From Armatimonadota bacterium (GTDB lineage: Bacteria; Armatimonadota; Fimbriimonadia; Fimbriimonadales; Fimbriimonadaceae), in assembly GCA_018268395.1 (NCBI GenBank), contig JAFDWQ010000003.1, positions 90,495 through 154,494 of the forward strand: a DNA stretch of 64,000 bases, in the 5' to 3' direction. Below are positions 51,165 to 60,784 of this stretch, in pieces; the first letter of the stretch is position 1; each line of letters starts with the position of its first letter. Both the position numbers and the translations under genes were made by a program. Under the pieces are notes generated by a model. It was not told where the DNA came from. It worked only from the letters and a program-made list of their open reading frames with translations, and made no database searches.

Positions 51165-54100
51165 ATGACCGCTTCGCTAGGGTTACGGCTTACGACCGTA
51201 CTTTCGCTGCTTACCCTTTCCCTCGCGTCCTCGGCGCAGATGAAGTTCCTTCCCGGCGACTTCACGATCGCGCCCTCTGCCGCCGACCAGTCGGCACCGG
51301 CGATCGCGAGGTCCTCTAACGGGTCGCTCGCTGTCTGGTCGGATTACCGCTCGAACCCCTACGGGAGCTTCGACTATGAAACCGGAAGGGACATCTATGG
51401 TCTTCGGTTCGGACCTGACGGCGCTCCGATCGGGGCCACCCCGTTCCCGATCGCAACGGTTCCAGCGGCGCAGGAGAACCCGAAAGTCTGCTGGAACGGC
51501 AACCATTGGCTCGTCGTGTTCGAAACGACGGGTCTCTCGGGCACGGGCTCTTACTACGAAAAGACCCTCGCCGCCGTACGCGTCGCTCCTGACGGGCAAA
51601 TCGTCGACCAGCGTCCGATCACGCTCTATGGTCTCGGATCGAACTCTGGTGTGCAATGGGACCTGGCGACCGACGGGTCGAACTGGGTGGTCGCTTGTCA
51701 AGGAACCTCGACGAGCAACGGGACGGTCGCGGTGCGCGTCGGCCCGAACGGCCAAGTGTTGGACCCGTCCGATAAGCTCGTCGTGCCCGAGGCGTACTTC
51801 TTACGCTTCAACCTTCGTCTCGCCTATGCCGACGGGGTCTTCATGCTCGTCATGGACAACGTCAACAACGATACAGAGTACGTCCGGTTCGATTCGAACC
51901 TGAAGGTCCTCGACCCCCTTCCGGTCATCGTCCAAGGCTGGCGGACCCAGTCGTTGTCTTCGGACGGCACCAATTTCCTCCTCGCCTCGGAACGGCAATT
52001 GTCCGATTTCACGAACCACATTTGGGTGAACCGGGTGAACGCACAAGGCCAAAAGCTGGACGGCGACGGTCGTGACGTCTCAGGCAGCTTCCAACCCTAT
52101 GGGCAGAGCGGGCCTCTCGCGTCCTGGAGCGGCTCGGATTGGCGTGTGACATGGCCCGTGTTCGGTGGCGTCCGGATGGCGACCGTTCGAGCCGATGGGA
52201 CGGTCGTCGCCGCAGGCGGACTGGCTGTCCAAGGTGCGCAATACGGCCCGATCGCGGCCCTGCCAGACGGCGGAGCCCAGACCGTTTGGTCCGACTATGA
52301 CAATAGTTCGAACAACATTTTCGGTACACGGATCCTGGCGGGAGGGACGACTCTGGGAGAACACGGCGTTTCCAACGCTGCACCCCAACAGGTCCGGCCT
52401 GACGCGGCGACGAACGGGTCCGGATTCATGGTGGTCTACCGAAGCACGGATTCGGCGGTCGCCAGGGTCATGGCCGTGCCGCTCGATGCGCTCGGAAACC
52501 CTCTACTAGCCGAACCTGTGACCTTGACGACAGGCCCGGCGATCAATGGTCCGACCACGCCACAGGTTTGCTGGACGCCGTCCGGCTACATCGTGGCATG
52601 GGGCAACGGCGCCACGATCTTCGTCCAAAGGATCCGTCCTGACGGCTCGTTGGTCGACCCGGGGCCTGTGGCCGTGATGAGCGGAATCTTCGGACCCTCC
52701 GACGTCTGTGCGATCGGCGATACGGCCCTCGTCCTCGGTCGAAAGTCGTTCCAGGGCGGCCAAGTGATCACCGCTTACGGGACGAGGATCCGGTCCACGG
52801 ACATGGCCGTGCTCGATGCGACGCCCGTTGTCTTGGGCGGCGGGTACGTCTCGCGTCCGCCTTCGGTCGTCGCACTCGGCGGCCGGTTCCTCGTCGTCTT
52901 CATGAGCAATTGGTCGCACGATAATTCGATCGCCGACACCGCCGGGATTTTCGTTCCGACGAGCGGTGCTCCGGGTGCGTCCTTCGCGGTGCATACGACG
53001 TACTCGACGGCCGGTGGCAACGGCATCTTTGAAATCGGACTGGCGTCAAACGGATCGCGGGCCATCATGGTCCAGTCGCAAGAGCTGACGTCTGGGGTCG
53101 AAACCGACATGCTGTGCCGTTTCATCGATTCGACAGGGACGGTCTCTGCGGCCAAAAACCTGACTCCCTGGTCGGGGAACCAGTACCGACCCCGCGTGGA
53201 TTGGGACGGGCGGCACTTCGTGATCGCCTATCAAGAGCAGAAGAACCGCACGACGTACTGGACCCTTGACCAGATCGACGCCAGGGGCGACCTGTTCGGC
53301 ATGCGCGTCACGCCTGAGGGTACCGTCGTCGACCCGCAAGGGTTCGTGTTCAATCGGAGCCCGATCGGCGAAAGCGACCCGACCGTGGTGTCGAACGCCG
53401 GCCGGACGATCTACTTCGGTTCCCTGATGCAAAACGCTCAGGGTCTCACGAACTACCGGATCGGCTACGACGTACTCGGTTCACAGGACAACGTCGCCCC
53501 GGTGGCCGTCGCGACGGCGACTCCGTCTAGTGGGACGGTGCCATTGCCCGTGTCATTCAGCGCGGCCGGATCGCTCGACCCAGACGGCACGATCGTGTCC
53601 TACTTCTGGGACTTCGGCGACGGATCGACCTCGACGCTTCCCGATCCGTCCCACACGTACGTCGAAGGAGTACCGAGAACGGTCGAACTGACGGTGACCG
53701 ACAACGGTGGGTTGAAGACGAGGCAAGCGATCCTCGTTTGGCCCAAACAAAAGAACCTGCCGCCTGTCGCCGTCGGAGTCGCGACGCCGGCAAACGGACA
53801 CCCGTCCTTGGACGCCGTGTTCACCGCTACAGGTTCGTACGACCCGGACGGACTGGTCGGGAACATCCGCTGGACGTTCGGCGACGACCACAGCGACTAT
53901 TGGGGAGCGACGGGCTACCACACGTTCGGCCAACGCGGCATCTGGCCCGTCGACTTGACCGTATGGGACAGCGACCAGGCGACAACGACGAACCGCCTCC
54001 ACGTCGTGGTCGGGCCCTCGAGCCTGGAGACGCCTGTCGACGTCTCGACCACGGTCGGTCTTTATCAGTCCGGAGACGCGTCAAGCTTGGCGACGAGTAA

Positions 54101-54494
54101 CGACGTCGGATACGAGATCAGGGAGGGTGCCACGGCCTCGCTCAACGGACCGGCCGCACAGTTCGAAGCGGGGTTCGTGGTCGATCAGTCGACCGCCGAG
54201 GGCTTCGTCGTCCGGTTCGAGTCGTCGGTCACGGCGAACCCATCGGGCAACGTCCGTCAGAAGCTGTACGCGTGGAACGTCCAAACCGGCCGGTGGGACC
54301 TTCTCGACGACCGGCCTTCCGTGAAATCGGACGTACCGTACGAGGTCGCGGTCATGACCGGAGCTTCCCGATATCTGGATTCGGGAACCCGGACCGTGAA
54401 GCTTCGAATGTCGTGGACCAAATCCGGGGTGTTGGCCGCCCGCGGATGGAGGGCTAAGACCGACCACCTCCGATTGGCGGTGCTGTACCCGTAA
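51165..54494 (+). CDS. Large secreted protein with two PKD domains
   Basis: A 1109-residue protein with a signal peptide (LTTVLSLLTLSLASSA, cleavage near AQM). Residues ~30-765 form beta-rich repeats of the kind 'VRVGPNGQVLDP / VWSDYRSNPYG' often seen in extracellular propellers. Two PKD domains follow, at ~775-855 (SLDPDGTIVSYFWDFGDGS) and ~862-950 (SYDPDGLVGNIRWTFGDD). A C-terminal ~150-residue beta domain ends the protein; no sorting tag or LPXTG is visible. PKD domains usually mediate surface or glycan interactions. A strong hairpin follows the stop. Confidence 0.85.
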   Translation: MTASLGLRLTTVLSLLTLSLASSAQMKFLPGDFTIAPSAADQSAPAIARSSNGSLAVWSDYRSNPYGSFDYETGRDIYGLRFGPDGAPIGATPFPIATVPAAQENPKVCWNGNHWLVVFETTGLSGTGSYYEKTLAAVRVAPDGQIVDQRPITLYGLGSNSGVQWDLATDGSNWVVACQGTSTSNGTVAVRVGPNGQVLDPSDKLVVPEAYFLRFNLRLAYADGVFMLVMDNVNNDTEYVRFDSNLKVLDPLPVIVQGWRTQSLSSDGTNFLLASERQLSDFTNHIWVNRVNAQGQKLDGDGRDVSGSFQPYGQSGPLASWSGSDWRVTWPVFGGVRMATVRADGTVVAAGGLAVQGAQYGPIAALPDGGAQTVWSDYDNSSNNIFGTRILAGGTTLGEHGVSNAAPQQVRPDAATNGSGFMVVYRSTDSAVARVMAVPLDALGNPLLAEPVTLTTGPAINGPTTPQVCWTPSGYIVAWGNGATIFVQRIRPDGSLVDPGPVAVMSGIFGPSDVCAIGDTALVLGRKSFQGGQVITAYGTRIRSTDMAVLDATPVVLGGGYVSRPPSVVALGGRFLVVFMSNWSHDNSIADTAGIFVPTSGAPGASFAVHTTYSTAGGNGIFEIGLASNGSRAIMVQSQELTSGVETDMLCRFIDSTGTVSAAKNLTPWSGNQYRPRVDWDGRHFVIAYQEQKNRTTYWTLDQIDARGDLFGMRVTPEGTVVDPQGFVFNRSPIGESDPTVVSNAGRTIYFGSLMQNAQGLTNYRIGYDVLGSQDNVAPVAVATATPSSGTVPLPVSFSAAGSLDPDGTIVSYFWDFGDGSTSTLPDPSHTYVEGVPRTVELTVTDNGGLKTRQAILVWPKQKNLPPVAVGVATPANGHPSLDAVFTATGSYDPDGLVGNIRWTFGDDHSDYWGATGYHTFGQRGIWPVDLTVWDSDQATTTNRLHVVVGPSSLETPVDVSTTVGLYQSGDASSLATSNDVGYEIREGATASLNGPAAQFEAGFVVDQSTAEGFVVRFESSVTANPSGNVRQKLYAWNVQTGRWDLLDDRPSVKSDVPYEVAVMTGASRYLDSGTRTVKLRMSWTKSGVLAARGWRAKTDHLRLAVLYP

Positions 54495-54511
54495 GGGCAC
54501 GGTGGAGCAAG

Positions 54512-54548
54512 GCGGGCCTATCGTCGGCGATCCCGACGATAGGCCCGC
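54512..54548 (+). terminator. Hairpin terminator after the PKD gene
   Basis: A 16-bp perfect GC-rich inverted repeat (54512-54527 with 54533-54548, 5-nt loop) begins 17 nt after the stop codon. No U tract follows, so it is an atypical (hairpin-only) terminator. Confidence 0.7.
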
Positions 54549-54572
54549 ACCGTGGCCCGGCACGAGCCTCAT

Positions 54573-54578
54573 CATAAT
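54573..54578 (+). promoter_or_regulatory. -10 box of gltX
   Basis: CATAAT ends 8 nt before the gltX ATG, again leaving almost no leader. No ribosome-binding site is present. Confidence 0.45.
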
Positions 54579-54586
54579 CAGGCCAC

Positions 54587-56134
54587 ATGACCGTCAGAGT
54601 CCGCTATGCTCCGAGCCCGACCGGAAGCCCGCACGTCGGGAACATCCGCACAGCGCTCTACAACCACTTGTTCGCCAAACGCCACGGCGGGGTGAACATC
54701 GTCCGGATCGAGGACACGGACCGGGCCCGGACGGTCGAAGGGTGCGAAGCGGAGATTTTGGAGAGCCTTCGCTACGTCGGAGTGGAGTGGCAGGAAGGCG
54801 TGGGCTCGGACGGGCCAGAACCGTCTGAAGGGCCGTTCGGGCCGTACCGGCAGAGCGAGCGGAACGCCGCGGGAATCTACGGGCCGCATTGGCGACGGCT
54901 GATCGAGCAAGGAGACGCGTATTGGGCGTTCGACACTTCGGAGGAGCTCGAGGCGATGCGTAAGGAACGCGAAGCCCAGAAGTTGTCCACGGGCTATTTC
55001 GGCGGCGAGTGGCGGGATGCACCGACGGCCAAAGTCGAAGCGGCACAGGCAGCGGGCAAGCCGGGGGTGGTCCGGCTTAAGGTGCCCCGCGGGCTGAAGA
55101 TCGTCGTGGAGGACGCCGTCCGGGGACGGATCGAGCACGACAGCGACCTGGTCGACGACCCCGTGCTCATCAAGGCCGACGGTATGCCGACCTATCACTT
55201 CGCCGCAATGGTCGACGACCACCTGATGGAGGTCACCCACATCTTTCGTGGCGAAGAATGGATCAGCAGTGCGCCCAAGCACGTCGTCCTGTTCGGAGCG
55301 CTCGGATGGACGCCACCCGTCATGGTGCACTTACCCGTGATCAAGGGCAAGGACGGATCGAAACTGAGCAAGCGGCACGGCGATACGGCTTGCCTGGACT
55401 TCAGACGGGCCGGGTTCCTAGGCCGTGCCTTGGCGAATTTCATCGCCTTGATCGGCTGGTCGCCGGGAGGCGACCGAGAGGTCATGTCGATGGACGAAAT
55501 GGCGGAGGCGTTCGACCTCAAGGGGGTGCAGCCGTCGAGCGGCGTGTTCGACGCGGACAAGCTGCAATGGATGAGCGGCGTTCACGTACGGAACTCCGGT
55601 CCGCAACGGCTGGCCGATGAAGTCCGGGACTATGCCGGCCGCCAGGAAACGGAGCGGTATTGGTCCGCCCGTGTCCCGTCTTCGGACGAAGTCGATCCCC
55701 ACGTGCGGTTGGACGGCCTCCGCAGGCTTGCCTCTGCAGACCCTCGTTCGGCCGAGGCCGCCGTCGCACTTCTCCAGGAGCGCGTCACGAACTTGGCCGA
55801 CTTCGGTCCGGCCTGCCGGTTCTTGTTCGTCGAGACCGTCGACTTCGATCCGAAAGCGGTCGAAAAGTGGTTCCACGAACCGCACGTGCCCGACCTGTTC
55901 CGACGGTTATCGGACAAGGTGACGGGCATGACGGCTCACGGTCATACGGACTACGAAGTCGCGTTGAAGGCGTGTCAGACCGAGATGGGGATCGAAAAAC
56001 TAGGCCCCGTCGTCCATCCCGTCCGCGTCGCGTTGACGGGTTCGACCGTCGGCCCTGGTCTCTTCGAACTCATGGCCGTCCTGGGGCCAGAGCGGATCGT
56101 CAAGCGACTGCAGTCCGCCATCGGAGACCGCTAA
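54587..56134 (+). CDS. gltX: Glutamyl-tRNA synthetase
   Basis: A 515-residue class I aminoacyl-tRNA synthetase. The HIGH-type motif is in YAPSPTGSPHVGNIRTAL (residues 8-25) and the KMSKS-type loop is KLSKR (259-263). VRIEDTDRARTV and WISSAPKHVVLF are standard. Since gatC and gatA are also in the window, this enzyme may be non-discriminating and charge tRNA(Gln) with glutamate for later amidation; the anticodon-binding domain would have to be examined to confirm this. It has its own -10 box and a downstream terminator. Confidence 0.97.
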   Translation: MTVRVRYAPSPTGSPHVGNIRTALYNHLFAKRHGGVNIVRIEDTDRARTVEGCEAEILESLRYVGVEWQEGVGSDGPEPSEGPFGPYRQSERNAAGIYGPHWRRLIEQGDAYWAFDTSEELEAMRKEREAQKLSTGYFGGEWRDAPTAKVEAAQAAGKPGVVRLKVPRGLKIVVEDAVRGRIEHDSDLVDDPVLIKADGMPTYHFAAMVDDHLMEVTHIFRGEEWISSAPKHVVLFGALGWTPPVMVHLPVIKGKDGSKLSKRHGDTACLDFRRAGFLGRALANFIALIGWSPGGDREVMSMDEMAEAFDLKGVQPSSGVFDADKLQWMSGVHVRNSGPQRLADEVRDYAGRQETERYWSARVPSSDEVDPHVRLDGLRRLASADPRSAEAAVALLQERVTNLADFGPACRFLFVETVDFDPKAVEKWFHEPHVPDLFRRLSDKVTGMTAHGHTDYEVALKACQTEMGIEKLGPVVHPVRVALTGSTVGPGLFELMAVLGPERIVKRLQSAIGDR

Positions 56135-56135
56135 C

Positions 56136-56182
56136 GGCCGACAAAGGGAGACCGGGCTTGGCGCACCGGCCCTTTGTCGGCC
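56136..56182. terminator. Hairpin terminator between gltX and the convergent lipoprotein gene
   Basis: A 13-bp perfect inverted repeat (GGCCGACAAAGGG at 56136-56148 with its complement at 56170-56182) encloses a 21-nt GC-rich loop. It starts 1 nt after the gltX stop and probably acts on both strands. Confidence 0.7.
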
Positions 56183-56191
56183 ACTATAGCG

Positions 56192-56380
56192 TCAGCCTCC
56201 GTTCGGCGACTTACCCTTTTCGATACCGCCCGGAGGCTGGGGCATGTCCTCATAGCTGCCTTTGGATTTCGGGGCGTCTTTGAGGACCTGGTCCCCTGCC
56301 GCGCTCGACGCCCCGTCCGGGCCGGACGAGGAGCACGAGGCCGCAAAGACGGCAAGGGCGAGGATTCCGAGCCTCTTCAT
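56192..56380 (-). CDS. Small lipoprotein
   Basis: A 62-residue lipoprotein: MKRLGILALAVFAASC with lipobox FAASC (Cys16), then a low-complexity polar mature part (SSSGPDGASSAAGD, ending KGKSPNGG). I use ATG 56380, because it overlaps the stop of the pseudopilin gene by 4 nt (ATGA); an in-frame ATG four codons upstream (56392) is less likely. Co-expression with the pseudopilin suggests a surface or secretion role, but its function is unknown. Confidence 0.7.
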   Translation of the reverse strand: MKRLGILALAVFAASCSSSGPDGASSAAGDQVLKDAPKSKGSYEDMPQPPGGIEKGKSPNGG

Positions 56381-57267
56381 TCCATGTCCCACAGATAGCG
56401 CGTCTTATCGAAGACCCTTCCGCGCCAGAGCGGCCGAAGGTCGCAACCCTGCGCGAGCTGTCCGATCGCCATCGTCTTCAAGTGTCCGTCCATAAACGTG
56501 ACGCGGAAGCGACCGTTGACCCACGGCCATGAACCGCCATAGACGAGCCAGCTCTTGGAGTTGGTGTCCAGCGTCCAGCCTCCCGGTCCGTAGTAGCGCC
56601 ATTCGCCTTTGGCCGACAGGGATTTCATGGGCTCCATCAGTTGTCCGGCGTCGTCATAGACGCAGGGCGGCTCGACGACCCAGTTCCCTCCGCCGACGGG
56701 CGTGCCTTGGGCGTTCCGGTACCACACGGAATCGACTTGCATGATCGTGTCGGCATGGGCGGCGAAGCGGCCCATGTTCTGAGGCTCGGACCCGACGTAA
56801 CGGCCTCGGACGACCCACGGACTGACGAATTCGAAGTTCAGTCCCATGTTCGCCCTCGAGGCGACCGAGTACCAGTAGTTCGGGTCCGTCTCCTTGAGCG
56901 GAGTACCGGTGCACTCGTTGTCGTTGGCGTCACAGTGCCTGCGGTTAAGGGGAAGCGGGTCGACGGGGCACACGCTGATGTCCCAGTTCTTGGCATAGGG
57001 TTGGACCAACTCGAACCAGATGTAGTCGGGCCGGCCGAACCCCCATCCGATCGGGTTGTTGCCCTGGTTCACAAAGGGCATACCGTCCTCGTTGTCGGTC
57101 GTGTACATCAAGGTGGCGACCATCGTCTGTCGGCAGTTCGACAGCCACATGGTGCCCTTGGCGGCGGTCTTCGCTTGGGCGAAGACCGGGAAGAGGATCG
57201 CGGCCAAGATCGCGATGATGGCGATCACGACCAGAAGTTCGATCAAGGTAAAGGCCCGTTTATTCAC
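56377..57267 (-). CDS. Type II secretion/type IV pilin-like pseudopilin with H-x9-DG-type tail
   Basis: A 296-residue protein with a very short leader and class III prepilin signal: MNKRA-FTLIELLVVIAIIAI, with cleavage predicted before Phe and Glu at position 5 of the mature form. The helix is followed by FPVFAQAK, then a globular domain ending in a FRVTFMDGHLKTMAI segment, as in the DUF1559/H-x9-DG pseudopilins abundant in Armatimonadota and Planctomycetes. It should be processed by a prepilin peptidase and sit in the inner membrane or periplasm. The start codon is GTG at 57267, and TATAAT (57307-57312) lies 39 nt upstream. Confidence 0.92.
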   Translation of the reverse strand: MNKRAFTLIELLVVIAIIAILAAILFPVFAQAKTAAKGTMWLSNCRQTMVATLMYTTDNEDGMPFVNQGNNPIGWGFGRPDYIWFELVQPYAKNWDISVCPVDPLPLNRRHCDANDNECTGTPLKETDPNYWYSVASRANMGLNFEFVSPWVVRGRYVGSEPQNMGRFAAHADTIMQVDSVWYRNAQGTPVGGGNWVVEPPCVYDDAGQLMEPMKSLSAKGEWRYYGPGGWTLDTNSKSWLVYGGSWPWVNGRFRVTFMDGHLKTMAIGQLAQGCDLRPLWRGRVFDKTRYLWDME

Positions 57268-57306
57268 GATGATTGCCGCACCCGGTTCTGGGGCGCCTCA
57301 AGCCGC

Positions 57307-57312
57307 ATTATA
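57307..57312 (-). promoter_or_regulatory. -10 box of the pseudopilin gene
   Basis: Minus strand TATAAT preceded by CTC, 39 nt upstream of the GTG start. Unlike the leaderless examples this would give a leader of about 30 nt, though no ribosome-binding site is obvious in it. Confidence 0.35.
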
Positions 57313-57426
57313 GAGGCGGTTTGCCCGGGCACGCCACTTCCGTGAAAAACTCTTTGGCCGACTGTACGCGGACCGGTGCGGCCCGATCTGCCGGAAGCCG
57401 CCCCTCTCGGGGTAAAAAGTCGGCCC

Positions 57427-58302
57427 GTGGCAAGGGTCGGATTCGTCGGTCTCGGAGTGATGGGCGCGCCCATGGCGGGGCACTTGGTCAGGGCCGGCCA
57501 CGACGTCACCGTTTGGAACCGGACCGCGGCCAAATGTGCACCGCTCGGAGAGGCCGGCGCACGCGTTGCTGACGAGATCGGCGAGGTTCCGGTCGCTTCT
57601 GACATCGTCTTCACGTGCGTCAGCCGGAACGAAGACGTCTTCGGCGTCGTCGCCGCAATGATGCCCCACGCCGCCGAGGACACGTTGTTCGTCGACCACT
57701 CGACGACGTCACCGGAAACGGCCCGTGACCTCCAGGCCGATCTCGCCGAGCGAGGCTTGCGGTTTATGGACGCGCCCGTCACCGGAGGGTCGATGGGAGC
57801 CCAAGCCGGCACGCTGACGGTCTTCTGTGGAGGACGTGACGAAGACTATGAACGGGCTCGCCCTGTCATGGAAGCCTACGCGAAGCGGACTCGGCTCGTC
57901 GGGCCGGGCGGCGCCGGACAAACGATGAAAGTCGCGAACCAGATCGCGGTCGGAGGGGCGCTGTTGGGCCTTTGCGAAAGCTTGGCTTTCGCCAGTAAGG
58001 CCGGACTCGACCTTGCGACGACCCGCGAGCTGTTGGCCGGTGGCGCGGCAGGATCTTGGGCCTTCGAACATTACGGCCCGAAAATCCTGAACGGCGATTG
58101 GACTCCGGGTTTCAGCGTCAAAAACCAGCGCAAGGACTTTGCCTACGCTTTCGACGCGGCCAAGGAAATGGGTGCGGCGCTCCCAGGCACGGTCCTTGTC
58201 GATTTCCTGTTGTCCAAGCTTACGGAACAGGGTCTTGACGATCGGACCACCGCCGCGCTCTACGAGGTGATCCTCGGCCTGGAGTCCGCGTCGTGGACGT
58301 AA
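57427..58302 (+). CDS. 3-hydroxyisobutyrate dehydrogenase-family oxidoreductase
   Basis: The 291-residue NAD(P)-dependent beta-hydroxyacid dehydrogenase shows the N-terminal cofactor motif GFVGLGVMGAPMA, the substrate-binding motif DAPVTGGSMGAQAGTL and the catalytic lysine in GGAGQTMKVANQ. Related enzymes include tartronate semialdehyde reductase and succinic semialdehyde reductase, so the substrate is open. I start it at GTG 57427, directly in front of the Rossmann motif. Its 3' end overlaps the ABC transporter ATPase gene by 10 nt, so the two are co-translated. Confidence 0.87.
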   Translation: MARVGFVGLGVMGAPMAGHLVRAGHDVTVWNRTAAKCAPLGEAGARVADEIGEVPVASDIVFTCVSRNEDVFGVVAAMMPHAAEDTLFVDHSTTSPETARDLQADLAERGLRFMDAPVTGGSMGAQAGTLTVFCGGRDEDYERARPVMEAYAKRTRLVGPGGAGQTMKVANQIAVGGALLGLCESLAFASKAGLDLATTRELLAGGAAGSWAFEHYGPKILNGDWTPGFSVKNQRKDFAYAFDAAKEMGAALPGTVLVDFLLSKLTEQGLDDRTTAALYEVILGLESASWT

Positions 58303-59780
58303 AGCTGACGGGCGTCACGAAGTCGTTCGGAGCCATGAAAGCGCTCGACGACGTCGGGTTCGAAGCAAGGGCGGGGGCGATCCACGCGATCGTCGGGGAG
58401 AACGGTGCCGGAAAGACCACGCTCATGCGGATCCTCTACGGCGCCCTCGCGCCCGACGCCGGAACGATCGAAGTCGACGGAGCGACCCGGACGTTCGCCC
58501 GTTCCTCCGAGGCCATCGAGGCCGGAATCGGAATGGTGTCGCAACACTACAGCGTCATTCCAGAGCTCACGTGCCTTCAGAACCTGATGCTCGGAGCCGA
58601 ACCGTCCTGGGCGCTGTCGAAGACCGACGGCACGGCGAGGGCGGAGTCGCTCGCGGCGAAGATGGGTTACGCCTTCGATTGGCACGCGAGGGCCGACACC
58701 TTGAGTCCGGCCGGAAAGCAAAAGCTGGAAATCCTGAAGCTCGTGTGGCGGGAGTCGAAGGTGATGATCCTCGACGAACCGACCGCGATGCTCTCGCCCG
58801 ACGATTCGGAGGCCCTGTTCGCGAGTCTGCACGCGTTCGCCGAGAAGGGAGCTTGCGTGATCGTCGTCACTCACCGCCTGCCCGAAGTGATGCGCCACTG
58901 TGAGACTGCGACCGTCCTGCGTGGAGGCCGTCTCGTCGGCAGTACAAAGGTGGCGGACACGGACGCGTCCCGATTGGCGGAGTCGATCGTCGGCCACAGC
59001 GTCGCCGCCACCGTGAAGTCCGAACCCCAGGTCAAGGGGCCGCTCTTCGCCGCAAAGGGACTGACAGTGAAAGGCTATCGCGGCGACGACGCCGTCAAGG
59101 GGGCCACGTTTATGGTCCGTTCTGGCGAGGTCGTCGGACTTGCGGGCGTCGACGGTAACGGGCAGCGGGAGTTGTTCCAAGCCGTGACCGGTCATGTCCC
59201 GGCCGAAGGGACTTTAGAGTTCGACGGTCGGCCCTGGAACGGGCGGGCGACCCGACAACGGCTCGCGGACGGCCTGCGACTGATCCCAGAAGACCGTCAT
59301 GCCGAGGGCGTAATCGATGAGTGGTCGTTGGACGAGAACGCCTCGCTCGGACGTCAATGGGCAAGGCCGTTTGCGAAAGGGCCGTGGATCGATGCCGCAG
59401 GGCGCCGAGCGTTCGCAGAACAGGCGGCAGCCCGGTTCCGTACGAAACACGACGGCTTGGACCGACCGATGTCGAGCCTGTCGGGTGGCAACCAACAACG
59501 GTTCGTGGCCGGTAGGGCCCTCAGCGACGGTGCACGGCTCGTCCTGGCCTTCCAACCGACGCGCGGGCTCGACATCGACGGGACGGCCAAGGTCTATAGC
59601 GCCATCCGCGACCTGTGCCGCGAAGGCGCTTGTGCCTTGATCGTCAGCTTCGACCTCGACGAGCTGATCGAGCATTGCGACCGGGTCCTTGTCATATCGC
59701 AAGGGCGCTTGTCCGAACCTTCGTCCGACGTCGCGTTCGACCGTGCCGAAATCGGCCGCATGATGGTGGAGGCCGGGTGA
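58293..59780 (+). CDS. ABC transporter ATP-binding protein, nucleoside/sugar (BMP) type
   Basis: A 495-residue protein with two fused nucleotide-binding domains, as in NupO/YufO-like and ribose-type importers. The first has Walker A GENGAGKTT (about residues 30-38), Walker B VMILDEPTAML and a degenerate signature (LSPAGKQKLEIL). The second has a Walker A replaced by GVDGNGQRE but an intact LSGGNQQR signature; such asymmetry is normal in this family. Both permeases follow with overlaps of 4 and 14 nt. The start is GTG inside the end of the preceding dehydrogenase gene. Confidence 0.92.
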   Translation: MDVKLTGVTKSFGAMKALDDVGFEARAGAIHAIVGENGAGKTTLMRILYGALAPDAGTIEVDGATRTFARSSEAIEAGIGMVSQHYSVIPELTCLQNLMLGAEPSWALSKTDGTARAESLAAKMGYAFDWHARADTLSPAGKQKLEILKLVWRESKVMILDEPTAMLSPDDSEALFASLHAFAEKGACVIVVTHRLPEVMRHCETATVLRGGRLVGSTKVADTDASRLAESIVGHSVAATVKSEPQVKGPLFAAKGLTVKGYRGDDAVKGATFMVRSGEVVGLAGVDGNGQRELFQAVTGHVPAEGTLEFDGRPWNGRATRQRLADGLRLIPEDRHAEGVIDEWSLDENASLGRQWARPFAKGPWIDAAGRRAFAEQAAARFRTKHDGLDRPMSSLSGGNQQRFVAGRALSDGARLVLAFQPTRGLDIDGTAKVYSAIRDLCREGACALIVSFDLDELIEHCDRVLVISQGRLSEPSSDVAFDRAEIGRMMVEAG

Positions 59781-60784
59781 AGGGCTTGACATGGAAACAC
59801 GGCCTGCTCACGGTCGGTGCGTTCGTCCTCGTCTGGATCGCTGTCCAATCGACGGGCGTCGCTCCGGGCCTGGCCTTGAAGAGCTTCGTGGAAGGCAGCG
59901 TCGGCGGGCCGGCCGCATGGCGTCAGACGCTGCGGGAAATGACGCCCCTCCTCGTCACAGGCACGGCCGTGTTCCTGGCCCTTCGTGCGGGCCTTTTCAA
60001 TATTGGTGCCGACGGCCAACTGGTCGTCGGGGCTTGTACCGCGACGGCCGTCGCGATGCGCGTCCCAGGTCTGGCCGGGATCGTGGCGGGTTGCGCCGCG
60101 GCCGTCGTGGCCGGAGCGGTCTGGGCGTCGCCCGCCGCCTGGATCAAGGCTTATAAAGGCGGGCACGAAGTCATCTCGACGATCATGCTCAACAACATCG
60201 CCGGGTTCTTGACGGTCTGGCTCGTGACCGGCCCGATGAAGGACCCGTCGCAACAAAGTCCGACGACGAAGTTGATCGACAAAGGGTCGTTCATCCCTTC
60301 GGTCGTCGACCAGCCTCCGTTCCGCATGAACCTCGCTTTGATCATGGGGCTGATCGTCGTAGCCTTGCTCGCCGTTTTCCTCAAGAAGACGGTATCGGGG
60401 TTCGAGGTCGCGGCCACGGGTGCGAACCCGACCGCGGCCAAAGCCGCCGGAGTCGACGTCCGGCGCGTCACGGTCTGGGCTATGGCGGTCAGCGGCGGCC
60501 TGGCGGGACTCGCGGGCGCGTTCCTCTCTCTCGGTTTCGAGCACAGGTTCTACGCGGACTTTTCGCCTGGATACGGGTTCGACGGCCTTGGCGTCGCTCT
60601 CTTGGCCGGAGGTTCGCCTTGGGGGCTGGTCCCGGCCTCGTTCCTGTTCGCCGTCATCAGCGCCGGGACGTCGTCCGTCGACTTGCTCGGTGTGCCCAAA
60701 GGGATGAACGGCATCCTCCTCGGCCTGATCATCATCGTGTTCGCGACCGTGCGCTATCGGAGGGCAGGCGTTGCCGTCGATTGA
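59777..60784 (+). CDS. ABC transporter permease, nucleoside type (first subunit)
   Basis: A 335-residue integral membrane protein with about 9 helices, of the BPD_transp_2 family. Family landmarks are the FNIGADGQLVVGA loop, GGHEVISTIMLNNIAGFLT and GVALLAGGSPWG. The GTG at 59777 overlaps the ATPase stop by 4 nt (GTGA); the open frame upstream is inside the ATPase gene. It pairs with the second permease immediately downstream. Confidence 0.92.
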   Translation: MKGLTWKHGLLTVGAFVLVWIAVQSTGVAPGLALKSFVEGSVGGPAAWRQTLREMTPLLVTGTAVFLALRAGLFNIGADGQLVVGACTATAVAMRVPGLAGIVAGCAAAVVAGAVWASPAAWIKAYKGGHEVISTIMLNNIAGFLTVWLVTGPMKDPSQQSPTTKLIDKGSFIPSVVDQPPFRMNLALIMGLIVVALLAVFLKKTVSGFEVAATGANPTAAKAAGVDVRRVTVWAMAVSGGLAGLAGAFLSLGFEHRFYADFSPGYGFDGLGVALLAGGSPWGLVPASFLFAVISAGTSSVDLLGVPKGMNGILLGLIIIVFATVRYRRAGVAVD